From Litoribaculum gwangyangense (GTDB taxonomy: Bacteria > Bacteroidota > Bacteroidia > Flavobacteriales > Flavobacteriaceae): a stretch of DNA of 64,000 nucleotides. Position numbers and translations under genes: made by a program. Shown piece by piece: positions 1 to 8,757 of the stretch. The stretch lies in contig NZ_BAABJW010000002.1 of the NCBI RefSeq assembly GCF_039543505.1, forward strand, positions 310,001 through 374,000. Reading direction: 5' to 3'. Each line of letters opens with the position of its first letter. Positions within the stretch are counted from its first letter, which is position 1. The notes below the pieces were generated by a model. That model saw only the letters and a list, made by a program, of their open reading frames with translations, did no database searches and was not told the origin of the DNA.

Positions 1-76
1 AAAATAATCCATTTTATTTTTTTACATCATTTTTATATTACCTTAGATTATAGTTACGTATAATTAGTAACACTAA

Positions 77-1243
77 ATGAAAACAAAGATTATTGTACTT
101 GTTTGTCTTTTAATGACTACAAGTTTTACTTGGTACTTCTTTTGTTATAATCAAGATTATCAACCGTCTACTGACTTTGATGAAACCGAATCCCATTTAG
201 TGGTTTGGTCTCCCGCTTATTTAAACACATACCTTAATTTTGTTAAGAATGTAGCTGAAGATGACCATCTTACACTATTCATTCCCAGTTCAATAGAACC
301 AGACAGCGTGTTTAAGGAACTTAAATTGTTTGGTGTTAATATGGAAAATGTTCAACTAAAAACTGTTACAAATACTGATATTTGGATTAGAGACTATGGC
401 CCTACATTTTTGATGAATAAAAGTGGAAAAACCAAAGGTTTAAGCTTTAAATACTACAACCTTAAAAGGCATAGTTTTCCTTATGAATACCAATATTTGT
501 TTAAAGAAAGGTTAAGAGCATCCAAGCTTGTAAGTGTTGGTGGCGCTAGGGAGTTAAATGGCAAAGGGTTGGCTATTTTGGTTGAAAAACATGAAATGGA
601 TAACAACCCAAAACTTACAAAAACAGAAATAGCTAAAGAATTAAAAAAGAAATTAGGCGTAAAAAAAATTATTTGGTTAAAAAAAGGACTTCCACAAGAC
701 GAATTACAAGCTGCAACCCCTCTTTTAGACAGTATTTACACAAATGGCGCTGGTAACCATATTGATGCTTTTTGCAGATTTATTTCACCTAATACTGTTT
801 TATTGGCTCAGGTGGATAGTACGGAGCTTGATGCAAACCCCATTATGAAAATAGCTCATGAGCGTTTAGAGGAAAATTATACGATTCTTAAAAATGCTTC
901 AGACCAAGATGGAAATCCTTTAAATATTATAAGGGTACCCATAGCGCCACTACTTTTTGAAAGTGAATATTATAAAAACAAAACCAAAGCCTTTTTAAGG
1001 TCTACTAGTTACTTGAATTTTATCATTACCAAAAATAAAGTTATTGTACCAAGCTATGCTCAATACCTAAAAAGCGAAGATGCCATTTCTAAAGATGCAG
1101 AGGTAGCCATTATATTTAAAAGTATTTTTCCTGAAAAGAAAATTGTGATGCTAGATTGCGTGGAACTTAATAGATATGGCGGAGGATTTCATTGTATAGC
1201 TATCAATAAACCCAAGAAAAAAGTAAAGAAGAAAGTAGTATAG
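77..1243 (+). CDS. Secreted or membrane-anchored agmatine deiminase / peptidylarginine deiminase-family enzyme
   Basis: 388 aa. The family hydrolyses guanidino groups (agmatine or protein arginine) through a catalytic Cys. Visible family landmarks are W-I-R-D-Y-G-P near residues 103-109, N-H-I-D near 227-230 and a C-terminal G-G-G-F-H-C with the presumed nucleophile at Cys373, so the active site looks intact. Residues 1-22 form a hydrophobic signal or anchor, which ordinary cytosolic agmatine deiminases lack; this recalls the exported Porphyromonas-type enzyme. The ATG at 77 opens directly on the signal. The tail is very Lys-rich. The gene stands alone, followed by a hairpin at 1322-1342. Family is secure; whether the substrate is agmatine or peptidyl-arginine is not decidable here. 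Confidence 0.85.
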   Translation: MKTKIIVLVCLLMTTSFTWYFFCYNQDYQPSTDFDETESHLVVWSPAYLNTYLNFVKNVAEDDHLTLFIPSSIEPDSVFKELKLFGVNMENVQLKTVTNTDIWIRDYGPTFLMNKSGKTKGLSFKYYNLKRHSFPYEYQYLFKERLRASKLVSVGGARELNGKGLAILVEKHEMDNNPKLTKTEIAKELKKKLGVKKIIWLKKGLPQDELQAATPLLDSIYTNGAGNHIDAFCRFISPNTVLLAQVDSTELDANPIMKIAHERLEENYTILKNASDQDGNPLNIIRVPIAPLLFESEYYKNKTKAFLRSTSYLNFIITKNKVIVPSYAQYLKSEDAISKDAEVAIIFKSIFPEKKIVMLDCVELNRYGGGFHCIAINKPKKKVKKKVV

Positions 1244-1321
1244 TGCTTTTAAATTTGTTACCTCTACTTGTTAATTCTATTGTGATATAAATTCCCAATA
1301 TATTACACTTCCCTCCTATGG

Positions 1322-1342
1322 CGCTTTGTAAAAGCGTTTTTT
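1322..1342 (+). terminator. Intrinsic terminator after the deiminase-family gene
   Basis: The 6-bp stem CGCTTT / AAAGCG with a GTA loop is followed directly by six T. It lies 79 nt after the stop of the plus-strand gene and points the same way. Confidence 0.6.
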
Positions 1343-1425
1343 CTATTAGCATTTGATAAAAGTCTTTATTGAGTAAATTTATTCAGGAAGCTATAATTTG
1401 CTAAAGCACCAAGTTGAGTCATTTG

Positions 1426-1518
1426 CTAAAAGAATATAACCCAACCTTTAGGCACATCACCCGGTACAGTATCGTACCAATATTCTTTTTGCAAAGTGTG
1501 AAATAGCCCGTTATTATT
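1426..1518 (-). pseudogene. Possible frameshifted C-terminal extension of the next minus-strand gene
   Basis: Immediately after the stop of the gene ending at 1514, the +1 frame stays open for 30 codons and reads like real protein, ending P-K-G-W-V-I-F-F before TAG at 1426-1428. Removing a single T from the first stop codon, in the run TTAAAATAATAA, would join the two frames without a gap (E-V-L-K-N-N-G-L-F). This may be a genuine truncation, a sequencing or assembly error in an A/T run, or chance. Confidence 0.3.
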
Positions 1519-2296
1519 TTAAGACCTCAGCATTATTTAACCAACGCTGTAAAAGAATTTGATTGTGTGAAATGGCTACTAAGTGAAATTTAGTAAAACG
1601 CTTAAAAACGCGAGATTCTTTTAAAGGCTCAACACACACGGCTATTGGTACAAGATAGTTCGAATGTATTAAAAACAATTTACCCTCTCGCTTTAATAAA
1701 TAACCTACATGACCCTCATCAAAACCGATGAAATAAATTCCCTCTTCGGTTAAACTATCAATTTCATCAAAGGCCTTTTCTGGTGTCTCTTGTTCCACTT
1801 TATTAATTACTGAGCCACAACTAATTATTTTAGCTTCATCAATGGGCGATTTTTGAGCCAATTTATAACGGTTAAGATTTACTCCCATATCGCGCAAAGT
1901 TGTTGATATAAAATAACCACACGCAATGGTACCTTGGTTAGGTGTTGCCGTATGACCTCCAAAACTCCAAGGAGTGCCATACCAATGCGGGATAATTTTA
2001 TCAACTAATTGATTGGTAAAAGCTGTTTTGATTTGGTCAAATGATATATTACCCAAACGAAAATCTTCTTTTAGACGTAAACGAAGTTGGTCAGTATATA
2101 ATTTGGTGTTGGAATAAGAAACTGCTATACTATCTTTATCTGTTTTATAGATGAAAGATATGCCTTCTTTATTTTCAATGATTTCCTTTGTTTTCAAAGA
2201 CTTTTCAGCAACATAAATATAAAATGCCACCTTGTTCATTTGAGGCGGTAATTCTTTGGTAAATCCAAATGAGAGTGTTAAAAAGAAAAATAACAT
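1514..2296 (-). CDS. Secreted protein with papain/NlpC-like Cys-His features, function unknown
   Basis: 260 aa. A short hydrophobic N-terminus (about residues 1-15) suggests export. The central region has W-Y-G-T-P-W-S-F-G-G followed by an invariant-looking G-T-I-A-C-G-Y-F, and further on G-F-D-E-G-H-V-G-Y. This spacing of Cys, then His after a glycine-rich turn, recalls NlpC/P60 and related papain-fold peptidases or amidases, but I cannot assign a family with certainty. The C-terminus may be truncated by a one-base frameshift (see 1426-1518). The next gene upstream on this strand is 108 nt away and also encodes an exported protein of unknown role, so the two may be co-expressed. Confidence 0.75.
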   Translation of the reverse strand: MLFFFLTLSFGFTKELPPQMNKVAFYIYVAEKSLKTKEIIENKEGISFIYKTDKDSIAVSYSNTKLYTDQLRLRLKEDFRLGNISFDQIKTAFTNQLVDKIIPHWYGTPWSFGGHTATPNQGTIACGYFISTTLRDMGVNLNRYKLAQKSPIDEAKIISCGSVINKVEQETPEKAFDEIDSLTEEGIYFIGFDEGHVGYLLKREGKLFLIHSNYLVPIAVCVEPLKESRVFKRFTKFHLVAISHNQILLQRWLNNAEVLK

Positions 2297-2404
2297 AAAC
2301 GTTTTAGTAGGTTTTGGGTCGTAAATTACTATTTTTTAACGTATTATGTTAGAAGTAATTATATTTAAAATGTTAATTTTTATATTTTTAAGCATATTTG
2401 ATCT

Positions 2405-3310
2405 CTATATACTTAGATTTACAGCCCACCAAACTTCATAATCACGGGGTAAAATGGGTCTGTAACTTTGAAAACCCTGATCGGCAATTTCCAAGCCAAT
2501 AATGTCATTTTTTTCATTGCACACATAGCTTATAAAAATGAATGAATGCCCATAAGGATCGAGTTTTTTCACGTTTACACCTTGAACAACCTTTTCATAA
2601 TCTTCTTCATACCGCCAAACTTGCATAAGCGCCCCAGGTTTCAAGGCGCCACCCCAAATGCCTGTTGAATCTATTAAAGTACCCATGCCGGCATAAGCAA
2701 TAGCACCTGCATTACCTTTACCTCGGTATTTTTCAGGAAGACTTCGCCATCCCTGATAAGTGTCTGAAGCGGAAGCATAAAGCATATCAAACACCTGCTT
2801 AGGGGAATGAAACCTAGAGGCCATGCTGTCGGGCAAATCTTGATAAAACAAATGGCCATAAACTTCTTTGTATGCTTTTTCAAAACGCCCTTTACTTACT
2901 GAAAGGCAATGACCATCTGGTTCCTTATTTTCACTGTTTAAATAGTTTTCCACAATCTTATTGGCCACAGGGCTTTCATTATATACATTGTGAGAATTTC
3001 TGAATTCTTCAAATAGCATGGTATTTATGGCAACTTCGGTTGCTGCTTCCAAAGGAATGATTGGTTTTAATGAATCATTAGCTTGTGATAAACTTAGTAA
3101 TGCCAGTTCTGGTTTATGGATTGGATATTCATGATCATCAATAGCATATTCTTTTCCGTCTATTGGCGTTTTATCTGAAACCAAAAAGCTTGATTCGTAA
3201 TTTGTTTCTTTTGTCGATGAACAATCTAATATCAATAGACCTGTAAGAGCTATACATATCAAGTAAGCAATATACTTTTTGATTGATATTTTTCTGAAGA
3301 TGCGCTTCAT
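2405..3310 (-). CDS. Putative lipoprotein of unknown function
   Basis: 301 aa. The N-terminus is K/R-rich, followed by a hydrophobic stretch ending L-I-L-D-C-S-S near residue 30. That looks like a lipobox, although Asp just before the Cys is unusual. The remainder is soluble, with no transmembrane segment and no motif I recognise; it contains a Gly/Ala-rich stretch near residues 199-209 and a W-R-Y-E-E motif near 232. Start ATG at 3308-3310. The 283-nt gap to the divergent aminotransferase gene at 3594 should hold promoters for both genes, but no clear TAnnTTTG box stands out there. Confidence 0.75.
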   Translation of the reverse strand: MKRIFRKISIKKYIAYLICIALTGLLILDCSSTKETNYESSFLVSDKTPIDGKEYAIDDHEYPIHKPELALLSLSQANDSLKPIIPLEAATEVAINTMLFEEFRNSHNVYNESPVANKIVENYLNSENKEPDGHCLSVSKGRFEKAYKEVYGHLFYQDLPDSMASRFHSPKQVFDMLYASASDTYQGWRSLPEKYRGKGNAGAIAYAGMGTLIDSTGIWGGALKPGALMQVWRYEEDYEKVVQGVNVKKLDPYGHSFIFISYVCNEKNDIIGLEIADQGFQSYRPILPRDYEVWWAVNLSI

Positions 3311-3593
3311 TTCTATAGTTTAATGACTTTTTACATTGACACAATTTAATCTCGTCGTTATAAAACTCCCAACGCTATTGATAGCATTGTGTTTGGTAGA
3401 TGATATCAAAGCTACCTTATATTATGTCAAAATAAAATGATTCTTATCAGTCAAATTTGATGATTTAGAATTCATATTAAATTTTAAGTATTATTCTTTA
3501 AACACTATAAAAAATGCAACGTTTAGTTAATTTTAACATTTTTAATTTAAAAAATATCATAAATTAGAGGAAAAATTCAAACGACTAACTCTT

Positions 3594-4784
3594 ATGGAAT
3601 CATCAAAATTAAGCAGACGTAATTGGCTAAAAAAAGGAACATTAACTCTTGCAGGCATGGCCATGATGCCTACAGATATTTGGGCTAATGCCGTAAAAGA
3701 GGCACAAACCAATAACAGAACCTATCTTTTTAATACAAAAAATAGTTTTAATGAGTTCACACCTCCTGTTTTGTTTGAACCTGAATTGAAAGCTATTTTA
3801 CGTGCAAATGAGAATCCATATGGGCCACCACCATTGGCCGCTAAAGCATTTCAAGATGAAGTGTTTTCAGGTAACCGATATGCTTGGGAAACTTTAACCA
3901 ACTTAGTAAATATTATAGCTAAAAAGGAAAACGTAAAACCAGAAAATATTTTAATGGCTCCAGGGTCATCTGATATTTTGGAGAAAGTTGCCATGGTGAT
4001 GTTTCAACATGGTGGTGATGTGGTTAGTGCAGACCCCAGTTATATGTCATTAATCAATGTGTCTAAATCCGTTGGTGGCGAATGGAAATCCTATAAGCTT
4101 TTGGACGATTCTCAACATGATTTGGATGCCATGGAAGCGGGTATTGATTCGAATACCAAACTGGTATATATATGTAATCCAAATAATCCAACAGGTTCCA
4201 TAACAAATGCTAGCAAACTAAAAGATTTCTGCCGCAGGGTTTCCGAAAAAGTGCCTGTTTTTATTGATGAAGCTTATATTGAACTTTCCGATAACGGCAT
4301 AGTAGACAGTATGGTAAGTTTGGTTAGTGAAGGAAAAGATGTGATGGTAGCACGAACCTTTTCAAAAATACACGGCATGGCCGGTTTGCGTATTGGATAT
4401 TTGGTTGGAAAAGAAGAAACCTTAAATAAAATAAATGACATCACTCGAGGTGGCATGGGTATCACAGGTCCTTCAATTATGGCTGCGACTACTAGTTTAC
4501 AAGGTGAAGACTTTTTAAATATGTCTAAAACCAAAATTGCTGAAGCCAGAGCTTATACCCAAAATTACCTTGAGCAAAAAGGATATCGCTTTTTGCCATC
4601 TCAAACCAATTTCATGATTTTTGAAATCGATATGGATGGTAGTGATTTTCTTAATAAAATGTACAGCAAACAAGTGGGTGTAAGAGCATTTACTTTTTGG
4701 GGCAAAAATTGGTGTAGAGTGAGTATGGGAACCATGGATGAAATGAAATTATTTACCAATGCCATGGATGAAATATTTGCTTAA
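3594..4784 (+). CDS. Tat-exported PLP-dependent class I/II aminotransferase (HisC-like)
   Basis: 396 aa. The fold I aminotransferase signature is complete: C-N-P-N-N-P-T-G (194-201), Asp225 in D-E-A-Y for the PLP ring nitrogen, and the Schiff-base Lys258 in R-T-F-S-K-I-H-G-M-A-G. The overall pattern matches histidinol-phosphate aminotransferase relatives. The N-terminus carries a twin-arginine signal, S-R-R-N-W-L-K-K followed by a hydrophobic stretch, so the folded cofactor-loaded enzyme is probably exported to the periplasm. Ribosome site AGAGGAAAA precedes the ATG. The stop overlaps the start of a permease gene (TAATG), indicating coupled translation. The substrate is unknown; a role in histidine synthesis is unlikely for an exported protein without his neighbours. 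Confidence 0.88.
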   Translation: MESSKLSRRNWLKKGTLTLAGMAMMPTDIWANAVKEAQTNNRTYLFNTKNSFNEFTPPVLFEPELKAILRANENPYGPPPLAAKAFQDEVFSGNRYAWETLTNLVNIIAKKENVKPENILMAPGSSDILEKVAMVMFQHGGDVVSADPSYMSLINVSKSVGGEWKSYKLLDDSQHDLDAMEAGIDSNTKLVYICNPNNPTGSITNASKLKDFCRRVSEKVPVFIDEAYIELSDNGIVDSMVSLVSEGKDVMVARTFSKIHGMAGLRIGYLVGKEETLNKINDITRGGMGITGPSIMAATTSLQGEDFLNMSKTKIAEARAYTQNYLEQKGYRFLPSQTNFMIFEIDMDGSDFLNKMYSKQVGVRAFTFWGKNWCRVSMGTMDEMKLFTNAMDEIFA

Positions 4785-5890
4785 TGTCTGATGCTCTTGT
4801 AAAAGCAATTTCATTTATAACCTTCATTTTTATTGGACTTTTACTTAAAAACAAGTTTAGTTCCAAGGATGAAATTAATGGTTTAAAAAAAATCATTTTA
4901 TTGCTGGCCTTACCCGCAACGATTTTCGTTGCACTTATCAAGGTTAAGCTGCACATCGATTTACTTTTTTTACCATTTATAGCCTTAGCATTCAACCTTG
5001 TTTTATTTTTTGCTACGCCTTTGCTATTGCAAATTCTTGGATTTACCAATAAACCCATTATCAATACTGCTAAATTATTAATTCCATCTTTAGCCCCAGG
5101 GCTGTCATGTTTTCCATTTATTTTGGAATTTTTGGGAGAACCTTATTTAGCTAAAGCTGCCATGGCAGATTTAGGAAATAAATTTTTCGTGCTTTTTATT
5201 TTGTATTTAGTGGCGATAAAATGGTTTTACCGAAATAAAAACCAAAAAAAGGAATCCATTTACACTAAATTGAAATCGCTTTTCAAAGTGATGCTTTTTG
5301 AGCCTGTAAACCTATTTATTATACTGGCCTTGATATTATTGTTCTCTGGGATAACCTTAACCGACTTGCCTTTATTTATTCAAGAAAACCTCATACGATT
5401 AAGCGATATTATGACACCCTTGATTTTATTGTTCATTGGATTAGCGGTTGCTATTAAAAGAAAACAATTTACCCAGATATTTTCACTACTCATGCTTCGT
5501 TACGGGTTATCTTTATTATTGATTGGTTTTGTTATTTCAGTTTTTGATTTCGAAATGGGTAATGATGTTTTATTTATGATAGCGTTTGCATTAAGCGCTT
5601 GCAGTTTTTGGCCTTTTGCACATATTTCCAGTATTGCTATTAGAGAGAAAGATTTGCCAGAGAAAGAACAAACATTTAACACTAAATTTGCTCTGTCGGT
5701 TTTAGCTTTATCATTACCACTTTCGGTCTTACTTATATTAATGGTTTTTACAGCTGGAAATACCTTTATTAATCCTACAAATGTTTATTTGTTGGCATTA
5801 TTTATTATCCTTCTCGGAATCGCTTTACCATTTTTCAAATGGGCGAAAAATGGCGCACAAATTAAAAATCGATATAGTAAAACCGACTAG
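4784..5890 (+). CDS. AEC-type (auxin efflux carrier-like) permease
   Basis: 368 aa, almost entirely hydrophobic with about ten predicted transmembrane segments and short polar loops. The two-half arrangement and G/P-containing helices, such as the P-S-L-A-P-G-L-S stretch near 104-111, resemble the auxin efflux carrier / BASS-like permeases that move small organic acids. The start codon overlaps the stop of the Tat aminotransferase, so the pair is one transcription unit and the carrier may move the substrate or product of that enzyme across the inner membrane (inference). A 28-bp perfect palindrome follows the stop. Confidence 0.7.
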   Translation: MSDALVKAISFITFIFIGLLLKNKFSSKDEINGLKKIILLLALPATIFVALIKVKLHIDLLFLPFIALAFNLVLFFATPLLLQILGFTNKPIINTAKLLIPSLAPGLSCFPFILEFLGEPYLAKAAMADLGNKFFVLFILYLVAIKWFYRNKNQKKESIYTKLKSLFKVMLFEPVNLFIILALILLFSGITLTDLPLFIQENLIRLSDIMTPLILLFIGLAVAIKRKQFTQIFSLLMLRYGLSLLLIGFVISVFDFEMGNDVLFMIAFALSACSFWPFAHISSIAIREKDLPEKEQTFNTKFALSVLALSLPLSVLLILMVFTAGNTFINPTNVYLLALFIILLGIALPFFKWAKNGAQIKNRYSKTD

Positions 5891-5906
5891 TATTTTTAAA
5901 ATATTA

Positions 5907-5934
5907 AAGCCCATTTAAATATTTAAATGGGCTT
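5907..5934. terminator. Bidirectional terminator between convergent genes
   Basis: Perfect 28-nt palindrome with arms starting AAGCCCATTT, flanked by A/T-rich sequence. It sits between the permease stop (5890, plus) and the stop of the minus-strand gene (5959), so it can end both transcripts. Confidence 0.7.
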
Positions 5935-5958
5935 CTTATTTTGGTGAGAGAAATTTAA

Positions 5959-6585
5959 TTAATATTCGGATTTGTTTTCTTTGCCTAAAATAATGTCCCT
6001 AGTGGCTACAAAAAGGCCTTCTTTTTTATCTAATTTAAGAATTCTATTAGGATTTGTTTGTTCGATTTTTTCACGACAAGACTCTTTTAATAAAGGATCG
6101 TTATCAAAAACAAAGGTCTCTATTTTTTGTTCTGGTTTACCTGGTTCTTTAATAATTGGAAGAATTTGCTTTAATTCGTTACCGTAAATGTATGATCCTG
6201 GTACAAAGGTGTAAAATGTATAACGCCCATCAGCATCGGTTTTTACCCAACCTCTGTGGTGTACATAGCGTTTTTTGTTTTCTCTTCGTAACTCAAAGTT
6301 TCCATCTTCATCTGCTTGATGGATAAAAAGCAATACGTTTTTGGCAGGTGTTACGCCATCATTTTCATAAATGATTCCCGTAATTTTAAGTTTGTTTGAT
6401 TTAGATGCAAAATCGGGAATGGTATCCACACTGTTTAAATGCTTTTCAGAAAAATCATATATAGGACTACGTTTCTTGTAATTTTCTGGAATTTCATTTA
6501 AAACATCTGACGTTTCTTGTGAATTAATCACATTGGGACTAACTACGAAACTAACTAAACAAAAAAGGGTAAATAATTTTTTCAT
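5959..6585 (-). CDS. Exported intradiol ring-cleavage dioxygenase-like protein lacking the HxH ligands
   Basis: 208 aa with a signal peptide (residues 1-22, ending near N-S-Q). Residues 67-165 match the beta-sandwich core of protocatechuate/catechol intradiol dioxygenase-like proteins: K-I-T-G-I-I-Y, a V-L-L-F-I-H-Q strand, R-G-W-V-K-T-D-A-D-G-R-Y-T-F and F-V-F-D-N-D-P-L-L. Where active members carry the iron-binding H-I-H before the P-I-I strand, this protein has Q140-I-L142. It is therefore probably not an iron dioxygenase, and may be a binding protein or degenerate paralogue. It is monocistronic by context. ATG at 6583-6585. Confidence 0.75.
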   Translation of the reverse strand: MKKLFTLFCLVSFVVSPNVINSQETSDVLNEIPENYKKRSPIYDFSEKHLNSVDTIPDFASKSNKLKITGIIYENDGVTPAKNVLLFIHQADEDGNFELRRENKKRYVHHRGWVKTDADGRYTFYTFVPGSYIYGNELKQILPIIKEPGKPEQKIETFVFDNDPLLKESCREKIEQTNPNRILKLDKKEGLFVATRDIILGKENKSEY

Positions 6586-6712
6586 GGGGCTTATTATTTA
6601 ATACATTCAAAACTAAATAACTAAGTCCTTTAGACATAAAAAAATCGTTTGAACTATAAATTTTTACGATGAATAGATGAAAAGACTTTTTTATTAACAA
6701 ATAGCTATTTAA

Positions 6713-7270
6713 CTATTCATTTTCTGAAATTTCTTTTGCATTTCCTGAATACCTTATAGGAAATCGTGAGACACTATTTAACGATATATTGGCATTTAAA
6801 GAAGGCCAAATTGTTATGTTTACATTAAAATTTTCAGAGTTACTTTTAGCTTCAAAGGAAATATCAATGCCATTATCCTTTCTTTTAACCGATTGATAAT
6901 TCTTCATGAGTCCTTTCAATTTAATGGCTCCATCTCCTGATCCTCCATATCCAACCTGCATTTGTCGCTCACCAAAATATGGTAAATGAGAATAAATACT
7001 ATCTCCTAAAATCTTTAAAAAATTGGAATTTCCAATTAAATTGATACTTGCAGAATTACTACCTGGTTGTAAAATGCCCGAATTTAAAACCTGGTTAAGG
7101 GCATTGGTGGTTTGCGGGTAAGCCCAGTCCGACTCTATGATAAATTCCTTACTTTCAACCATTGTGTTCAACTTTTGTATTTCAAAATCTGTAGCTACTT
7201 TTCTAGTTGATTGGCAAGAGTAAATGGTCAATAAAATGATACTCACAACAATAAATCTATAAGGCTTCAT
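6713..7270 (-). CDS. DUF4251 family lipoprotein
   Basis: About 185 aa from the ATG at 7268-7270; a GTG six bases upstream is a less likely start. A hydrophobic N-terminus ends I-Y-S-C-Q-S, a lipobox. The body matches the Bacteroidota DUF4251 family: E-S-D-W-A-Y-P-Q-T-T-N-A-L, then I-N-L-I-G-N, a H-L-P-Y-F-G-E-R-Q-M motif and a final S-R-F-P-I-R-Y-S-G. These are small periplasmic or outer-membrane beta-rich lipoproteins of unknown role. No operon partner is close (102 nt or more on each side). Confidence 0.85.
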   Translation of the reverse strand: MKPYRFIVVSIILLTIYSCQSTRKVATDFEIQKLNTMVESKEFIIESDWAYPQTTNALNQVLNSGILQPGSNSASINLIGNSNFLKILGDSIYSHLPYFGERQMQVGYGGSGDGAIKLKGLMKNYQSVKRKDNGIDISFEAKSNSENFNVNITIWPSLNANISLNSVSRFPIRYSGNAKEISENE

Positions 7271-7356
7271 AAGCACTTTGTTTTCTTTCTAAAATACAAA
7301 ATTTTAAGCAAATTTTTAAACTAAAGGACTAAAAATGAGCAACATTTAGATAAAAA

Positions 7357-7386
7357 AAACCAGAACATAATATTATGTTCTGGTTT
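7357..7386 (-). terminator. Terminator of the dienelactone hydrolase / OsmC unit
   Basis: Perfect 30-nt palindrome with arms starting AAACCAGAAC. On the minus strand it lies just after the osmC stop and is followed by a T run (AAAAAA on the plus strand). Confidence 0.75.
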
Positions 7387-7408
7387 AATAATTATGCGGA
7401 TTTTTCTT

Positions 7409-7828
7409 TTAGATAAGTGTTGCCTCTAAAATTATCTTGGCATTTAATAATTTTGAAATAGGACAAATTTCTTTAGCCTTATTTGCAATTTCAATAAATT
7501 GGTCACTTTTAATATCAGGTACATTCCCTTCTAAATGTAAATCAATTTGTGTAACACTTCCGTCCTCAAAAGTTACCTTAGCACCCACATCCAATGTGGT
7601 GGCAGTAAAACCAGCTTCGTTAAGTAAAAAACTCAGTTGCATGGCAAAACAACCTGCGTGTGCTGCTCCAACCAATTCCTCTGGATTCGTACCTTTTTCA
7701 CCATCTTCAAAACGGGTGTGAAACGAATATGCTGTATTTTCAAGTACTTTACTTCCTGTTGTTAAAGTTCCTTTGCCTTCCTTACCACTACCCTTCCATT
7801 GGGCTTTGGCTTTTCTGGTAAATTTCAT
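7409..7828 (-). CDS. OsmC-family thiol peroxidase
   Basis: 139 aa, the usual length of OsmC/Ohr proteins, which reduce organic hydroperoxides with a Cys pair. Both redox cysteines are visible: H-A-G-C-F-A-M (about residue 60) and E-I-C-P-I-S-K (about 124). The N-terminal A-Q-W-K-G-S-G-K-E-G-K-G-T and T-R-F-E-D-G match the OsmC rather than the Ohr branch. It lies 6 nt downstream of the dienelactone hydrolase gene, in one operon closed by the palindrome at 7357-7386. A role in peroxide defence is inferred from the family. Confidence 0.92.
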   Translation of the reverse strand: MKFTRKAKAQWKGSGKEGKGTLTTGSKVLENTAYSFHTRFEDGEKGTNPEELVGAAHAGCFAMQLSFLLNEAGFTATTLDVGAKVTFEDGSVTQIDLHLEGNVPDIKSDQFIEIANKAKEICPISKLLNAKIILEATLI

Positions 7829-7834
7829 ATAGTT

Positions 7835-8683
7835 TTATTTTTTAAAAGTTTCAGTTAATAAATTTTGTAATGCTTCCCAAGATTTAGCATCGGCTTCGGC
7901 ATTGTATTCCAAAGGTAATCCAAACTTTTCACCAAGGGCGGTTGCACCTTTACTAGTGTAAGCATGTTTTGCACCATCGTAAGCTACATATTTATAATCA
8001 GCATGAATGCTATCCATAGCCTTTTTAAAATTGGCAACAGATTCTGGCGATACAAAGGGGTCATCAGCTCCATTGGCGACTAATACTTTAGCTTTTAGCT
8101 TGTTGTTGGGCATTATAGGTAATTGAACGCCACTATGAAAGGCTGCAACAGCATCTAAGTCTTCGCCTGCATTAGCCATGGTTAATACCACGCTACCACC
8201 AAAGCAATACCCTATTGCTGCAATTTTGGTACTATCGACCGATGGATTATTCTTTAAAACATTTAAAGCAGCATCAAAACGGGCTTTTGCTACATCGATA
8301 TTTTTCATAACCATACCAGAAAATTTACCGGCGTCTTCGGGATGTGCCGCTTGTTTACCATCTCCATACATATCAATGGCAATGGCAGTATAACCTAATT
8401 CGGCTAACATATCGGCGCGTTTACGTGTATAATCATTGTGTCCCCACCATTCGTGAACCACTATCACTCCTGGTCGTTTTCCTTCCAAGTTTTTATCATA
8501 CGCCATATAGCCTTTCATTTGGGTACTGTCTGTGCTGTATGACACTTCTGTTCCTTCAACATTGATTTCTTTTACAGTCATCTCCTCTATGTTTTCTTTT
8601 GCTTTGTCTTTGCAGGATACTATCATGCCGAATGACATTAAGAAAATGAGCAGTTTGTTTTTAATTTTTAATTGTGTTTTCAT
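7835..8683 (-). CDS. Dienelactone hydrolase-family lipoprotein
   Basis: 282 aa alpha/beta hydrolase. Lipobox-like end of the signal at I-V-S-C-K-D (about residue 24). The nucleophile is Cys in G-Y-C-F-G-G, as in dienelactone hydrolases, with Asp in N-G-A-D-D-P-F-V and His in A-K-H-A-Y-T to complete the Cys-Asp-His triad. V-V-H-E-W-W-G-H near the N-terminus supplies the oxyanion region. First gene of a two-gene unit with osmC. Substrate unknown; secreted family members act on varied esters. Confidence 0.9.
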   Translation of the reverse strand: MKTQLKIKNKLLIFLMSFGMIVSCKDKAKENIEEMTVKEINVEGTEVSYSTDSTQMKGYMAYDKNLEGKRPGVIVVHEWWGHNDYTRKRADMLAELGYTAIAIDMYGDGKQAAHPEDAGKFSGMVMKNIDVAKARFDAALNVLKNNPSVDSTKIAAIGYCFGGSVVLTMANAGEDLDAVAAFHSGVQLPIMPNNKLKAKVLVANGADDPFVSPESVANFKKAMDSIHADYKYVAYDGAKHAYTSKGATALGEKFGLPLEYNAEADAKSWEALQNLLTETFKK

Positions 8684-8757
8684 GTATTGAAATTTGTTTA
8701 AAGATAAAACAATGAAACTTGAAAAAAGAGGAAACCCAATAAATGTATGCTATAAAC

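Noticed and set aside
4274..5064. Two minus-strand frames (4274-4534 and 4753-5064) under the aminotransferase and permease genes
   Set aside because: They are antisense shadows over conserved plus-strand coding with PLP and transporter signatures.
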